DNA of 23,867 bases, from contig DASXDG010000364.1 in the NCBI GenBank assembly GCA_036490795.1, positions 1-23,867 of the forward strand, in the 5' to 3' direction. Shown piece by piece: positions 9,101 to 15,701 of this stretch. Source of the stretch: JAFARZ01 sp036490795 (lineage in GTDB: Bacteria > Actinomycetota > Actinomycetes > Streptosporangiales > Streptosporangiaceae). The position numbers were made by a program, and so were the translations under genes. The notes below the pieces were generated by a model. It was not told the DNA's origin. It searched no databases and saw only the letters and a program-made list of their open reading frames with translations. Position 1 is the first letter of the stretch. Every line of letters begins with the position of its first letter.

Positions 9101-9648
9101 GCTTCGAGGTCGACCAGCAGGCGGGCGCGGCGTCGACCTTCGACATCGACCCGCAGAATGGTAATGGCGACCCGGACCTGGCCGCGTCCACGTTCGGCAG
9201 CGGCGGAGTCGGCGACAACTCGTGCGGCGTCTCCCCGTCGGTTTCCTACGCGCCTCCTGGCGGTGAGATCACGGCTGGTCCGTGGACGGCCTACCCGGCC
9301 CAGTGCGGCCCGTACGGGAACGGCGAGGCGCTAGCTGTCGCCACGGACACGATGACCATCGTGGCCAAGAGCTTCGACACGGCCATCACGTCGCCCACCG
9401 GCGACCTGTGGCCGGTGGCGTCGCTGGCCAGCACGGCGTCGTTCACGCCGGTCGCGGTGAACCCAGGGCAGAGCGTCACGATCCCGGTGACGATCGACCC
9501 GCAGTGGGTGCACAACACCACCACGTTCGGCGGGCACCTGTACATCGACACCTTCGACAGCGCGGTCGCGCCGAACTACCAGCTGGGCGCTGGTGAGGCG
9601 GTCGCTCTGCCATATGAGTACACCGTGGACGGGACCACGACCAAGTAA
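6160..9648 (+). CDS. Secreted S8/S53-like serine protease, copy 2, with the same non-canonical active site
   Basis: This is a 1162-residue paralogue of the preceding gene, alike along its whole length. The signal peptide is at about 1-44, followed by an I9-like propeptide, a catalytic region and the same set of beta-rich C-terminal domains, without the Gly-rich linker. The active-site picture is identical: IADGID (A219 at the Asp position), GQGLH (Q268 at the His position), SGDSG (D371), E257 and D261 in EAFLD, and S473 in GGTSESSP. I chose the ATG at 6160 because the signal peptide begins there and GAGG (6151-6154) precedes it by 5 bases, as in copy 1; the frame stays open upstream to a TTG at 6079, and a GTG at 6145 is possible. 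Its own control block and terminator make it monocistronic. The substrate is unknown; a role in extracellular protein breakdown is the simplest guess. Confidence 0.88.
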   Translation: MQRRTTSGAHRFRPNRAVLAITAASALLAAGVTVAVEAQSSQAGSSTLTAALAAQLSRNVNQPVIVIMRSQPAQAPAGSDAASVRADAISSAQQPLMSELAQVHATHMKRFTLVNAVAATVSTGAESRLRANPDVAEVVPDSTLNNRGAEPQVVKAKKGSKSAAGSSPSLNNIPGACSAKPQVVPEGLSLTNTASNDPSQKTARSLGITGAGVKVAYIADGIDPDNVNFIRANGKSAFADYQDFSGDGNGAPTDGGEAFLDANTIAGQGLHTYNVNYYAAEPYSTPCNIKIEGVAPGASLVGLDVFSNEAVSTLSGFLQSINYAVEEQHVNVINESFGDNEFPDITAEDTMSQFDNAAVAAGVVVVASSGDSGPFSTIGSPATDPNVIGVGASTQFQAYAQANLNGARYFATGWLNNNLSALSSGGFQENGGTVSLIAPGDSSWASCDASVNFADCVNDNGNPSGLESAGGTSESSPFVSGAAALVIQAYAKTHGGAHPSPALVKQILVSSATDVKLPASEQGAGLLNSYKAVELAESVHTSNPVGSTLLLSKSQLTASGAPGSSHSWPVTVTNTGASSQTVNLSTRTLGSDQNAQSGSVTLNDKTSPQFTDEYDIPENYAVVHFNVAPGQSHLTGQIAYPGNPVFCLEELCGGAGSFTPMVFMTLISPSGKLAGESLGQGVGNYGQAEVSDPQAGTWTAVIQGFTTDEGGTNGTVKWRVATQQYHSYGSVSPSSVTLAPGQSQSVTVSASTPSTPGNDSGSVVVTPSSGGATSIAVVTRSLLEPASGGSFSGTLTGGNGREGAAGQQQYYNFSVPSGVKNITANVKLTNDAADPVGVFLVNPDGDVLGYGQNTFNGSDTLGATAYASDPVAGKWTLIIDFAEPVKGDEISQRYSGNVAFNAVSITAHGLPDSKSTVLTPGKKVTVPVTITNTGAAPEDFFVDARTSTYQSMTLVPLTSAENYVPLFAGEPEWMVPTETRSFEVDQQAGAASTFDIDPQNGNGDPDLAASTFGSGGVGDNSCGVSPSVSYAPPGGEITAGPWTAYPAQCGPYGNGEALAVATDTMTIVAKSFDTAITSPTGDLWPVASLASTASFTPVAVNPGQSVTIPVTIDPQWVHNTTTFGGHLYIDTFDSAVAPNYQLGAGEAVALPYEYTVDGTTTK

Positions 9649-9661
9649 TCCCTGACTGGTC

Positions 9662-9709
9662 ACGTGGCCGCCAGGCTGGCAGGATATCTGCCCAGCCTGG
9701 CGGCCATGT
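9662..9709 (+). terminator. Terminator hairpin after protease copy 2
   Basis: The arms at 9662-9679 and 9692-9709 pair over 18 positions with one G-U (core TGGCCGCCAGGCTGG / CCAGCCTGGCGGCCA) around a 12-base loop, 14 bases after the stop. There is no T-run. It separates the protease from dapA. Confidence 0.8.
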
Positions 9710-9736
9710 CGGCTACGCGGGCACCGTGGTTGCCGG

Positions 9737-9742
9737 TAGCGT
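9737..9742 (+). promoter_or_regulatory. Probable -10 element of dapA, leaderless start
   Basis: TAGCGT fits TANNNT and is followed by 7 bases and the ATG at 9750, so transcription could begin at the start codon. No clear -35 is seen. This supports the ATG at 9750 over the GTG at 9726, which lies upstream of the hexamer. Confidence 0.4.
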
Positions 9743-9749
9743 TCGGGGT

Positions 9750-10670
9750 ATGACGACGAACACGGCCGGCCAGGCTGAAGGCTCCGCGCCGTTTGGCCAG
9801 ATGGTCACGGCGATGATCACTCCGATGACGCCCGACGGGGCGGTCGACTACGACGGGGCGGCGCGCCTGGCCGACTACCTCGTCACCGACATGCGCAACG
9901 ACGGCCTGGTGATCAACGGCACCACCGGCGAGGCGCCGACGACCTCCGATGCCGAGCAGCTTGAGCTGCTCCGGGTGGTGCTGGACGCCGTGGGCGGCCG
10001 GGCCTGCGTGGTGGCCGGGGTAGGCACCAACGTGACCGCGCACACCATCGAGCGAGCCAGGCAGGCAGAACAAGCAGGCGTGCATGGCCTCCTTGTCGTG
10101 ACTCCCTACTACAACAAGCCGCCGCAGCCGGCTCTCGCCGCCCACTTCACCGCCGTGGCTGACGCCACGGACCTGCCCGTGCTCATCTATGACATACCGG
10201 GCAGGACCGGCGCGGCTGTCGCCACCGAGACGCTGATATCGCTGGCCGCGCACCCGCGGATCGTCGGCGTCAAGGACGCCAAGGACGATCCGGTCGCGAC
10301 CTCGCACGTGCTGGCCGAAACCGACCTGGTCTACTACTGCGGCACCGACATGCTGAATCTGCCCTGGCTCGCCCTCGGCGCCGTCGGCTTCGTCAGCGTG
10401 GTCGGGCACGTGGCAGGCGACCGGCTGCACGAGATGATCTCCTCGTTCGGTGCCGGCGACGTGGCCCGCGCGCGGGCCCTGCACTATGAGCTGATTCCGC
10501 TTTATACCGGGCTGTTCCGCAACCAGGGCGCGGTCATGACGAAGGCGGCGCTGGACCTGCTGGGCCTGCCCGGCGGCGCCGTCCGGTTGCCTCTGCTGCC
10601 CGCCACCGACGCCGAACGCGCGCGGCTCCGTGACGATCTTGCTAACGGAGGCGTTAAGGTATCTGCGTGA
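9750..10670 (+). CDS. dapA: 4-hydroxy-tetrahydrodipicolinate synthase
   Basis: The enzyme condenses pyruvate with aspartate semialdehyde, the first step committed to lysine and meso-diaminopimelate, in the cytoplasm. The 306-residue length is normal. Seen in the sequence: GTTGE (T58, T59), TPYYNKP with Y121 as the expected catalytic Tyr, and IVGVKDAKDD with K175 as the Schiff-base Lys. The (beta/alpha)8 barrel pattern is complete. The start at 9750 fits the -10 hexamer; a GTG at 9726 would add eight residues. The RNase J gene follows after 25 bases, the same neighbour as in mycobacteria and streptomycetes, so the two are probably co-transcribed. Other members of the pyruvate aldolase family are possible but less likely given this context. 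Confidence 0.93.
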   Translation: MTTNTAGQAEGSAPFGQMVTAMITPMTPDGAVDYDGAARLADYLVTDMRNDGLVINGTTGEAPTTSDAEQLELLRVVLDAVGGRACVVAGVGTNVTAHTIERARQAEQAGVHGLLVVTPYYNKPPQPALAAHFTAVADATDLPVLIYDIPGRTGAAVATETLISLAAHPRIVGVKDAKDDPVATSHVLAETDLVYYCGTDMLNLPWLALGAVGFVSVVGHVAGDRLHEMISSFGAGDVARARALHYELIPLYTGLFRNQGAVMTKAALDLLGLPGGAVRLPLLPATDAERARLRDDLANGGVKVSA

Positions 10671-10695
10671 CCGTGAGCGAACAAGGGAATAGCGC

Positions 10696-12381
10696 GTGAG
10701 TCATCCGCACCCCGAACTGGAGTTGCCGGGCGCGCTGCACCCTGACGGGCTGCGCATCGTCCCGCTGGGCGGTCTGGGCGAAATCGGCCGGAACATGACG
10801 GTATTCGAGTACCGCGACCGGCTGCTCATCGTCGACTGCGGCGTCCTGTTCCCGGATACCGACCAGCCGGGTGTGGACCTGATCCTGCCCGATTTCGGCT
10901 TCCTCAACGGGCGGCTGGACAAGGTGGTGGCGTGCGTGCTCACGCACGCCCACGAGGATCACATCGGCGGTGTCCCTTACCTGCTGAGGGAACGACCTGA
11001 CATCCCGCTGGTCGGCTCGAAGCTGACCCTAGCGCTGGTCCGGTCCAAGCTGGCCGAGCACCGCCTCGACCCGGAAACCGTGGAGGTCCGCGAAGGCGAG
11101 CTGCGCGGGTTCGGCCCGTTCGACTGCGAGTTCCTCGCAGTCAACCACTCGATCCCCGACGCCCTGGCGGTCGCGCTGCGCACCCCGGCCGGGGTGGTGC
11201 TGCACACCGGTGACTTCAAGATGGATCAGCTCCCGCTGGACGGGAGGCTGACCGACCTGGCCGGTTTCGCCCGGCTCGGCGGTGAGGGCGTCGACCTGCT
11301 GATGGCCGACTCCACCAACGCCGAAGTGCCGGGTTTCGTGACCTCGGAACGGGCCATCGGCCCGGTGATCGACTCGGTCTTCGCCGAGGCGGGGCAGCGG
11401 ATCATCGTCGCGTGTTTCGCCTCGCACGTGCACCGGGTGCAGCAGGTGCTGGACGCGGCCGCCAAGCACCGGCGGAAGGTGGCGTTCGTCGGCCGGTCCA
11501 TGGTGCGCAACATGGGCGTGGCCCGCGAACTCGGCTACCTGCAGGTGCCCGGCGGACTGCTTGTCGACCTCCGCGAGGCGGAGGAAATGCCGCCGTCCCA
11601 GGTGGTGCTGGTGTCCACCGGGTCGCAGGGCGAGCCGATGTCCGCGCTGTCCCGGATGGCAGGCCGCGATCACCAGATCCGCATCGCCGCCGGCGACACG
11701 GTGATCCTGGCGTCGTCGCTCATCCCCGGCAACGAGACCGCCGTGTACCGCGTGATCAACGGGCTGACCAGGCTGGGTGCTCGCGTCGTGCACAAGGGTT
11801 CCGCGCTCGTGCACACCTCGGGTCACGCCGCCGCCGGCGAACTGCTGTACGTGCTGAACCTGGTCAAGCCGAGGAACTTCCTGCCGGTGCATGGCGAGTG
11901 GCGGCACCTGCGGGCGCACGCCAGGCTGGCGTCGCTGTCCGGCGTTCCCGACAACCGGATCGTCATCGCCGAGGACGGGTTCGTCATCGACCTTGTCGCC
12001 GGTGTGGCCCGCGTTGCCGGGAAGGTCCCGTGCGGCTACGTCTACGTGGACGGGCTGACCGTCGGCGAGGTGACCGAATCCCAGCTCAAGGACCGCCGGA
12101 TCCTGGGCGAAGAGGGTTTCGTGTCGGTGATCATCGTGATCGATTCCTCCTCGGGCAAAATGGTCGCCGAACCCGAGATGCACGCGCGCGGATCGGGCAT
12201 CGACGAAGCGGCGTTCAGCGCGGTCCTGCCGAAGATCGAGGAGGCGCTCGCGGCCGCCGCGGCGGACGGCGTCACCGACGCCCGCCAACTCGGCCAGATG
12301 GCCCGCCGCGTCATCGGCAAGTGGGTCAGCGAAAACTACCGCCGCCGCCCCATGATCCTCCCCGTAGTAGTAGAGGTCTGA
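10696..12381 (+). CDS. rnj: Ribonuclease J
   Basis: This is a metallo-beta-lactamase/beta-CASP nuclease that matures rRNA and degrades mRNA, with endonuclease and 5'-3' exonuclease activity in the family. It has 561 residues, the usual length. The zinc motif HAHEDH is at 84-89, followed by the later lactamase motifs VNHSIPDA and HTGDFKMD and the beta-CASP motifs HTSGHAA and PVHGEWRHL. The C-terminal domain (about 460-561) is also complete. The GTG at 10696 is preceded by AAGGGA (10683-10688, 7 bases away), so this gene, unlike its neighbour dapA, has a ribosome-binding site. It ends 48 bases before the convergent AraC-type gene. Confidence 0.95.
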   Translation: MSHPHPELELPGALHPDGLRIVPLGGLGEIGRNMTVFEYRDRLLIVDCGVLFPDTDQPGVDLILPDFGFLNGRLDKVVACVLTHAHEDHIGGVPYLLRERPDIPLVGSKLTLALVRSKLAEHRLDPETVEVREGELRGFGPFDCEFLAVNHSIPDALAVALRTPAGVVLHTGDFKMDQLPLDGRLTDLAGFARLGGEGVDLLMADSTNAEVPGFVTSERAIGPVIDSVFAEAGQRIIVACFASHVHRVQQVLDAAAKHRRKVAFVGRSMVRNMGVARELGYLQVPGGLLVDLREAEEMPPSQVVLVSTGSQGEPMSALSRMAGRDHQIRIAAGDTVILASSLIPGNETAVYRVINGLTRLGARVVHKGSALVHTSGHAAAGELLYVLNLVKPRNFLPVHGEWRHLRAHARLASLSGVPDNRIVIAEDGFVIDLVAGVARVAGKVPCGYVYVDGLTVGEVTESQLKDRRILGEEGFVSVIIVIDSSSGKMVAEPEMHARGSGIDEAAFSAVLPKIEEALAAAAADGVTDARQLGQMARRVIGKWVSENYRRRPMILPVVVEV

Positions 12382-12405
12382 CCGTCCCGCGGGGTGAGCC
12401 GCGTC

Positions 12406-12426
12406 CGGCGGCCACTCCAGCCGCCG
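12406..12426 (+). terminator. Possible terminator hairpin after the RNase J gene
   Basis: CGGCGGC (12406-12412) and GCCGCCG (12420-12426) form a 7-bp GC-only stem with a 7-base loop, 24 bases after the stop. There is no T-run. It also lies just beyond the 3' end of the convergent minus-strand gene. Confidence 0.4.
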
Positions 12427-12429
12427 ACG

Positions 12430-13458
12430 TCACGCCGGGCGCCGGGCCTGCTCGTCCTGCCTGTCCTGCCTGTCCTGCCTGTCCTGCCGCCAACTAGCGC
12501 GGTAATTTTCTCCAACGCGGAAGAAATAGTTGCTCACAGCAACCTTTTCCACCGTGCAGGACTTTATTACCGCGTTAATCGTCGCAGTTGCGCGTCCGGA
12601 GGGGCTGCTGGGGCCGGAGAGAAACCGTGATCTGTGTTGTCTGGCGCGGTTTGCTGGGCGATGGGGGGCCGGTAACGGGCGCGCGTAGCGGGTGGGGGAG
12701 ACGCCGAGCGTGGCGGTGAAGTCACGGGTGAGGTGGGCCTGGTCGGCGTAGCCGAGGTCGATGGCGAGCTGGGCCCAGTCCACCGGATCCCCGGTGTCCG
12801 CCCGCAGCGCGGCCTCGTGCAGCCGGGACCGGCGCATCACCCACTTCGGGCTTACTCCGACATAGTCGGCGAAAAGGCGCTGCAGGGCCCTGGCCGACAG
12901 GCCGGATACCTCGGCCAACTGGTCGACGCGGCGCAGGCCGGGATCGCCGGTTATCAGGGCCACCAGCTGTGCGGCCTGGTCGGCCGCCGGATCGGATTCG
13001 GGCAGCACGGCGGTGAGCAGCGCCGAGGCCTGGGCGATCATCTCGGTGTCGCCGTCGGCGTCCATGATCAGCTTGCGGGCGTGCTCGGCGGCCCGGCCGA
13101 ACACCTGGATGGCGGGAATCACCTGGTCGGTGAGCTGGGAGACCGGGGCGTGCCAGAACGGGCGGAAGCCGCCGGGCCGGAAGCGGATCCCTAGCGCCTT
13201 CCCGTGGCCGGACAGGGTCCTGGTGAACAGTTTGCTGTCAACGCCGTAGATGCCCGCGCCGGTCGCCTCGAAGCCCAGGTTGACGTTGGGATGGGGCAGG
13301 ATCGTCTGCTCATGGGGGGCTTGCCCGCGCAGGTCCCAGCGCAGGATCCAGATGAAGTCCAGGAACGGCCCGAGCGGGTCCGGCGGCTCGTGTCTGGCCA
13401 GCGCGAGTCGCTCCGCCGCCAGCGCCTGGCGGAGCACTCCCCGGCCGAGATCTGCCAC
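12430..13458 (-). CDS. AraC-family transcriptional regulator with an unusual C-terminal tail
   Basis: The 342-residue product has an N-terminal sensing region (about 1-150; PHPNVNLGFE and IRFRPGGFRPFW are typical of AraC regulators with a DUF6597-like domain) and two helix-turn-helix motifs (about 165-261). The second ends in the family signature LGYADQAHLTRDFTATLGVSPTRY (split: LGYADQAHLTRDF, GVSPTRY). Family members usually end near here. The remaining 81 residues (coded by 12433-12675) look unlike a domain: they are read from an AT-rich 83-bp palindrome and end in RQD repeats from a 9-bp array. Either the original stop was lost, or a sequencing or real frameshift lies before the tail. The start is GTG at 13458, 6 bases after a minus-strand TAGGCT. 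The ligand and target genes are unknown; the adjacent dehydrogenase is one candidate. Confidence 0.85.
   Translation of the reverse strand: MADLGRGVLRQALAAERLALARHEPPDPLGPFLDFIWILRWDLRGQAPHEQTILPHPNVNLGFEATGAGIYGVDSKLFTRTLSGHGKALGIRFRPGGFRPFWHAPVSQLTDQVIPAIQVFGRAAEHARKLIMDADGDTEMIAQASALLTAVLPESDPAADQAAQLVALITGDPGLRRVDQLAEVSGLSARALQRLFADYVGVSPKWVMRRSRLHEAALRADTGDPVDWAQLAIDLGYADQAHLTRDFTATLGVSPTRYARPLPAPHRPANRARQHRSRFLSGPSSPSGRATATINAVIKSCTVEKVAVSNYFFRVGENYRASWRQDRQDRQDRQDEQARRPA
12454..12488 (+). repeat. Tandem repeat, 9-bp unit, about 3.9 copies
   Basis: GTCCTGCCT repeats at 12454, 12463, 12472 and 12481 (the last lacks one base of match). Being a multiple of three, it adds Arg-Gln-Asp triplets to the tail of the minus-strand gene that reads through it. 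Confidence 0.9.
12495..12577. repeat. 83-bp AT-rich imperfect palindrome (palindromic element or two-way terminator)
   Basis: Bases 12495-12534 and the complement of 12538-12577 agree at 28 of 40 positions around the centre CAC (12535-12537). The best parts are the outer 12 bases (TAGCGCGGTAAT / ATTACCGCGTTA, one mismatch) and the inner GTTGCT/AGCAAC stem. G+C is about 45%, far below the genes on either side. The inner stem is followed by CTTTT on the + strand and by TATTTCTT on the minus strand, so it could end transcription of both convergent genes. It may equally be a small mobile palindromic element or its remnant. Confidence 0.65.
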
Positions 13459-13464
13459 CTGACC

Positions 13465-13470
13465 AGCCTA
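13465..13470 (-). promoter_or_regulatory. Probable -10 element of the AraC-type gene, leaderless start
   Basis: On the minus strand TAGGCT is followed by GGTCAG and then the GTG start (13458-13456). The 6-base spacing puts the transcript start at or next to the start codon. No good -35 was found. Confidence 0.4.
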
Positions 13471-13608
13471 GCTGTCGCGTTTGTTCAAGACTGCCCCCTG
13501 GCCACCAAACTAGCCTCCCTCCTCATGAACTCACATGCCGAGATGACAGCCGCAATCGCGGAAACAGTACGGATCGTGGGTGGGTTCCGGCCGGGATCCG
13601 GCGAAGGG

Positions 13609-14574
13609 CTAGTTCAGCACCCGGACCGGCTCGCCCTGGGCGAACGCGGCGATGTCCTGCGCGGCGTCGCCGAAGAACACCTGGTAGGTGTCATCGGTGA
13701 CGTAGCCCAGGTGCGGGGTCAGCACGACGTTGTCCAGCAGGCGCAGCGCATGCGACAGCGGCAGGGGCTCGGTGTCGTAGACGTCGAGCCCCGCACCCGC
13801 GATCGTGCCCGAGCGGAGGGCCGCGACCAGCGCCGCGGTATCCACGATCGGGCCGCGCGAGGTGTTGATCAGGTACGCGGTGCGCTTCATCCGGCCCAGT
13901 TCAGCGGCGCCGACCAGCCCGATGCTGCGTTCACCGAGCTTGTAGTGCACGGTCACGACGTCGGACCTGGCGAACAGCTCTTCCTTGCTGACCGCGTCCG
14001 CGTGGGCCTTCCCGGCCACGGCGGGATCTAGGTTCTGGCTCCAGGCGAGCAGCTTCATGCCGAACGCCCGGCCGACCTTGGCCACGGCCTTGCCCTGACC
14101 GCCCAGGCCGACGATGCCCAGGTGCTTGCCGTGCAGGCCGGTCCCGACCGTGTGCTGCCAGCCGCCGGACATGGCGGCTCCGCCCGCCCGGCCGACCGCC
14201 TTCAACCGGGCGTCCTCGGCCGGGATGTGCCGGGTCACCGCGAGGATCAGGCCCCAGGTCAGTTCGGACGTGGCGCCCTTAGCGCCCCCGGTGCCGCAGA
14301 CGGTAATCCCGCGCGCCCGTGCCGCTTCCATATCGATCGACGCGTTCCCCATCCCCGTGGTGACGAGCAGCTTGAGGTGGGGAAGCAGGGAAAGCCGTTC
14401 TGAAGAAAAGGCAGTTCTCTCCCGCATCGCGACTATGACCTCGAACGGTTCGAGCGCGCGCACCAGCGCCTCCGTCCGCGCGATGTGCTCGGTGAACACG
14501 GTGTATTCGGCGTCCGGCCAGTGCGCGCTGGCCAGGGCAACCCGCTGGTAGTCATCGAGGATCGCGACCCGCAT
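13609..14574 (-). CDS. D-2-hydroxyacid dehydrogenase family protein
   Basis: This is an NAD(P)-dependent oxidoreductase that interconverts a 2-hydroxyacid and a 2-oxoacid, 321 residues, cytoplasmic. The Rossmann motif GLGGQG is at 156-161. The catalytic set is visible in the usual order: R240 (INTSRGPIVD), E269 (DVYDTEPLP) and H288 (TPHLGY). The second beta strand of the nucleotide fold ends in AWSQN with no acidic residue, so the preference for NAD or NADP is open. The substrate is not predictable; phosphoglycerate dehydrogenase, glyoxylate reductase and formate dehydrogenase relatives share the fold. The gene runs toward the AraC-type gene, with 150 bases between them, and is divergent from bioB with 68 bases between the start codons. 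Confidence 0.9.
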   Translation of the reverse strand: MRVAILDDYQRVALASAHWPDAEYTVFTEHIARTEALVRALEPFEVIVAMRERTAFSSERLSLLPHLKLLVTTGMGNASIDMEAARARGITVCGTGGAKGATSELTWGLILAVTRHIPAEDARLKAVGRAGGAAMSGGWQHTVGTGLHGKHLGIVGLGGQGKAVAKVGRAFGMKLLAWSQNLDPAVAGKAHADAVSKEELFARSDVVTVHYKLGERSIGLVGAAELGRMKRTAYLINTSRGPIVDTAALVAALRSGTIAGAGLDVYDTEPLPLSHALRLLDNVVLTPHLGYVTDDTYQVFFGDAAQDIAAFAQGEPVRVLN

Positions 14575-14580
14575 AATCCG

Positions 14581-14586
14581 ACACTA
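14581..14586 (-). promoter_or_regulatory. Probable -10 element of the dehydrogenase gene, leaderless start
   Basis: On the minus strand TAGTGT is followed by CGGATT and the ATG (14574-14572). The spacing is 6 bases, as at the AraC-type gene. No ribosome-binding site is possible in that gap. Confidence 0.4.
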
Positions 14587-14630
14587 CCTCGCCAATAAGG
14601 CCTGCCGGAGAGGGACGGCGAAGGCGCTGA

Positions 14631-14636
14631 TAACGT
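14631..14636 (+). promoter_or_regulatory. Probable -10 element of bioB, leaderless start
   Basis: TAACGT is followed by CACGTC and the ATG at 14643. No Shine-Dalgarno sequence lies before the ATG. The 68-base gap holds this element and the divergent one at 14581-14586. Confidence 0.4.
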
Positions 14637-14642
14637 CACGTC

Positions 14643-15701
14643 ATGACCTGGCTGGATGTGATCACAGGAAAGTCCCTGGCAGCAGAACCGCTAGACCGTG
14701 ACGAGGCGCTGGCGGTCCTGGCCAGCGGCGATGACGAGCTGATGGACGTGGTGGCCGCGGCGTTCAAGGTCCGGCTCAGGTACTTCGGGCGGCGGGTCAA
14801 GCTCAACTACCTGGTCAATATCAAGAGCGGGCTGTGCCCGGAGGACTGCTTCTACTGCTCGCAGCGGGCGGGTTCGGCCGCGGACGTGCTGAAGTACACC
14901 TGGCTCAAGCCGGAGGAGGTGCTGGCCAGCGCCGAGGCGGGCGTGGCCGCCGGTGCCCGGCGGGTGTGCATGGTGGCCAGCGGGCGGGGCCCCAACGACC
15001 GGGAGATCACGAAGGTCGCCGGCATGATCGCCGGCTTCAAGGCCGGGCACCCGGACGTGGAGGTCTGTGCCTGCCTGGGGCTGCTCTCCGACGGCCAGGC
15101 CGAGGTGCTCAAGCAGGCGGGCACCACCGCCTACAACCACAACCTGAACACCGCCGAGGACCACTACGCGGACATCTGCAGCACGCACACGTTCGCGGAC
15201 CGGGCCTCGACGGTGGAAAAGGCCAAGGGCGCGGGGCTTTCGCCGTGTTCTGGGCTGATCGCCGGGATGGGGGAGAGTGATGAGGACCTCGTCTCGGTGG
15301 CGTTCGCGCTGCGCGAGCTCGACCCGGACTCGGTGCCGGTCAACTTCCTGATCCCGTTTGACGGAACTCCGCTGACCGGCACCTGGGAACTCACCCCGCA
15401 GCGATGCCTGCGCATCCTGGCCATGGTGCGGTTCGTCTGCCCGTCGGCCGAGGTGAGGCTGGCCGGCGGGCGGGAGATCCACCTGCGTTCGCTGCAACCG
15501 CTCGCGTTGCACATCGTGAACTCGATCTTCCTCGGCGACTACCTGACCAGTGAGGGCCAGGCGGGCACGAAGGACCTGGAGATGATCGCCGACGCGGGCT
15601 TCGTCGTGGACGGTGGCGATAACAGCAAGAACGAGTCGCGGGAGGACCTGGTCAGGATCCGCCGTCGCGGCGCGGGCACGAGCCTGCCGGCCAATGCCTG
15701 A
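14643..15701 (+). CDS. bioB: Biotin synthase
   Basis: This radical-SAM enzyme inserts sulfur into dethiobiotin, the last step of biotin synthesis, and releases 5'-deoxyadenosine and methionine. It has 352 residues, normal length. The [4Fe-4S] motif CPEDCFYC gives C65, C69 and C72. The ligands of the second, sulfur-donating cluster are also present: C109, C142, C202 and R272 (VRLAGGRE). YNHNLNT is another family hallmark. No other bio gene is in the window. The 3' end overlaps the AMP nucleosidase gene by 8 bases, so the two are probably translated together. The start lacks a ribosome-binding site and fits leaderless translation. Confidence 0.95.
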   Translation: MTWLDVITGKSLAAEPLDRDEALAVLASGDDELMDVVAAAFKVRLRYFGRRVKLNYLVNIKSGLCPEDCFYCSQRAGSAADVLKYTWLKPEEVLASAEAGVAAGARRVCMVASGRGPNDREITKVAGMIAGFKAGHPDVEVCACLGLLSDGQAEVLKQAGTTAYNHNLNTAEDHYADICSTHTFADRASTVEKAKGAGLSPCSGLIAGMGESDEDLVSVAFALRELDPDSVPVNFLIPFDGTPLTGTWELTPQRCLRILAMVRFVCPSAEVRLAGGREIHLRSLQPLALHIVNSIFLGDYLTSEGQAGTKDLEMIADAGFVVDGGDNSKNESREDLVRIRRRGAGTSLPANA

